In this document: positions 6,001 through 6,445 of the stretch, in pieces
Position numbering within the stretch: position 1 is the stretch's first letter
Layout: each line of letters starts with the position of its first letter
From: Paracoccaceae bacterium
GTDB taxonomy: Bacteria > Pseudomonadota > Alphaproteobacteria > Rhodobacterales > Rhodobacteraceae
Assembly (NCBI GenBank): GCA_026709725.1
Contig: JAPOSK010000315.1
Location: 1-6,445, forward strand
Length of the DNA stretch: 6,445 nt
Reading direction: 5' to 3'
Translations under genes and position numbers: made by a program
Notes under the pieces: generated by a model
The model's database searches: none
What the model saw: the letters and a program-made list of their open reading frames with translations, nothing else
Told to the model about the DNA's origin: nothing

Positions 6001-6422
6001 GTGACTGTCTGCATTGCCGCAATTTATGGGAACGGTAAAGGTTCTGTTTTGGTGTCAGACCGGATGGTCACTGCACATTTTCCGATTGGATATGAGTTTG
6101 AGCATCAAGAAGACACGAAGATCATTGCTCTGGATGGAAAAACGCGACACATATCATGATTGCTGGTGATGTTTTGCTTGGCAACGAAGTCTTGAATGTT
6201 GCTAGAGATGAAATAACCCAGTGTGATGCCGATATTCCAGCTTCAAAGGTTAGTGAAATTGTTCGACAGGCATACCAGAAGGTCAGACTCACTAAAATCG
6301 TGCATCAGGAATTGGAGCCGAGAGGTTTGAATTTAAGCAGTTACCATGACATGCAGCAAAGGTTGTCTCCTCAAATTGTGCAAATGGTTGGGGGATTATA
6401 TCGATTGGTTGACAGAATCTAA
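6001..6422 (+). pseudogene. Proteasome-like Ntn-hydrolase-fold protein, frameshifted
   Basis: GTG at 6001 has a strong Shine-Dalgarno, AAGAAGGA (5985-5992), 8 bases upstream. The first frame reads MTVCIAAIYGNGKGSVLVSD, RMVTAHFP, then EHQEDTKIIALDGK, and stops at a TGA at 6157-6159. The next frame continues NATHIMIAGDVLLGNEVLNVARDEI and ends at TAA 6420-6422. One additional A in the AAAAA at 6138-6142 joins them as DGKNATHIMIAGD. The layout (Thr just after the initiator, then a SDR-x-T segment, a KI segment and an AGD segment) resembles proteasome-beta/HslV-type Ntn hydrolases, where the N-terminal Thr is the nucleophile. Here Thr2 would be exposed after Met removal. The joined length of 140 residues is shorter than the roughly 200-230 expected, so the 3' end may also be damaged or replaced. 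Assignment rests on fold-level resemblance only. Confidence 0.55.
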
Positions 6423-6445
6423 ATTAGTTCAAAAGAATCAGTATT

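Noticed and set aside
1..6445. CRISPR array, tRNA, rRNA or insertion sequence
   Set aside because: No regularly spaced repeats, no cloverleaf-like segments, and no transposase motifs or terminal inverted repeats were seen.

Overview
The window looks like a piece of an alphaproteobacterial chromosome (inference from gene families: the membrane cytochrome-c urate hydroxylase PuuD, an IorB-type molybdenum hydroxylase, a peptide ABC transporter with an M81 peptidase and an RpiR regulator, and a small basic protein ending in AAKARW). Its most striking property is decay. Of about nine recognisable genes, only the PuuD C-terminus, the RpiR regulator and perhaps two small ORFs read cleanly. The rest are truncated, frameshifted or both.

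Layout: (1) 1-644, + strand, is the 3' part of puuD, followed by a hairpin at 710-733 that may be its terminator and by a second strong hairpin at 774-806. (2) 920-1879, - strand, is the C-terminal 319 codons of an IorB-like molybdopterin subunit whose catalytic Glu position reads Asp. (3) At about 1879/1880 this homology stops and homology to an ABC/AAA-type ATPase begins on the opposite strand, starting at its Walker A motif. Both genes have lost their 5' ends at the same point, as expected from one deletion between divergent genes. (4) 1880-2912 (ATPase, one frameshift) and 2909-3455 (TOPRIM-like partner, two lesions) form a translationally coupled pair. The architecture resembles ABC-ATPase plus TOPRIM anti-phage systems such as PARIS and the OLD/Gabija types, but this copy is dead as written. 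One lesion is an exact 5-bp tandem duplication. (5) 3540-3740 holds the last codons of a Dpp/Opp-type ABC ATPase overlapping, by ATGA, the first codons of an M81 (MlrC-like) peptidase: the two ends of an operon joint whose bodies are gone. (6) 3926-4804, - strand, is an intact RpiR-family regulator with HTH and SIS domains, probably the former regulator of that peptide/amino-sugar locus. (7) 4805-5294 has no gene but holds a perfect 16-bp palindrome and a hairpin with a T tract. (8) 5295-6422 holds a small basic ORF whose reading frame runs into a small exported protein of unknown function, then a proteasome-like (Ntn-hydrolase) protein broken by one base.

Taken together, the window reads as accessory DNA under relaxed selection. 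Remnants of a two-gene ATPase/TOPRIM system and of a peptide-utilisation operon lie between a purine-catabolism gene and a patch of small, AT-richer genes that may have been acquired. Three of the frameshifts are single-base losses in short homopolymers, so sequencing error must be excluded before those three are called true mutations. The 5-bp duplication and the truncations cannot be explained that way.
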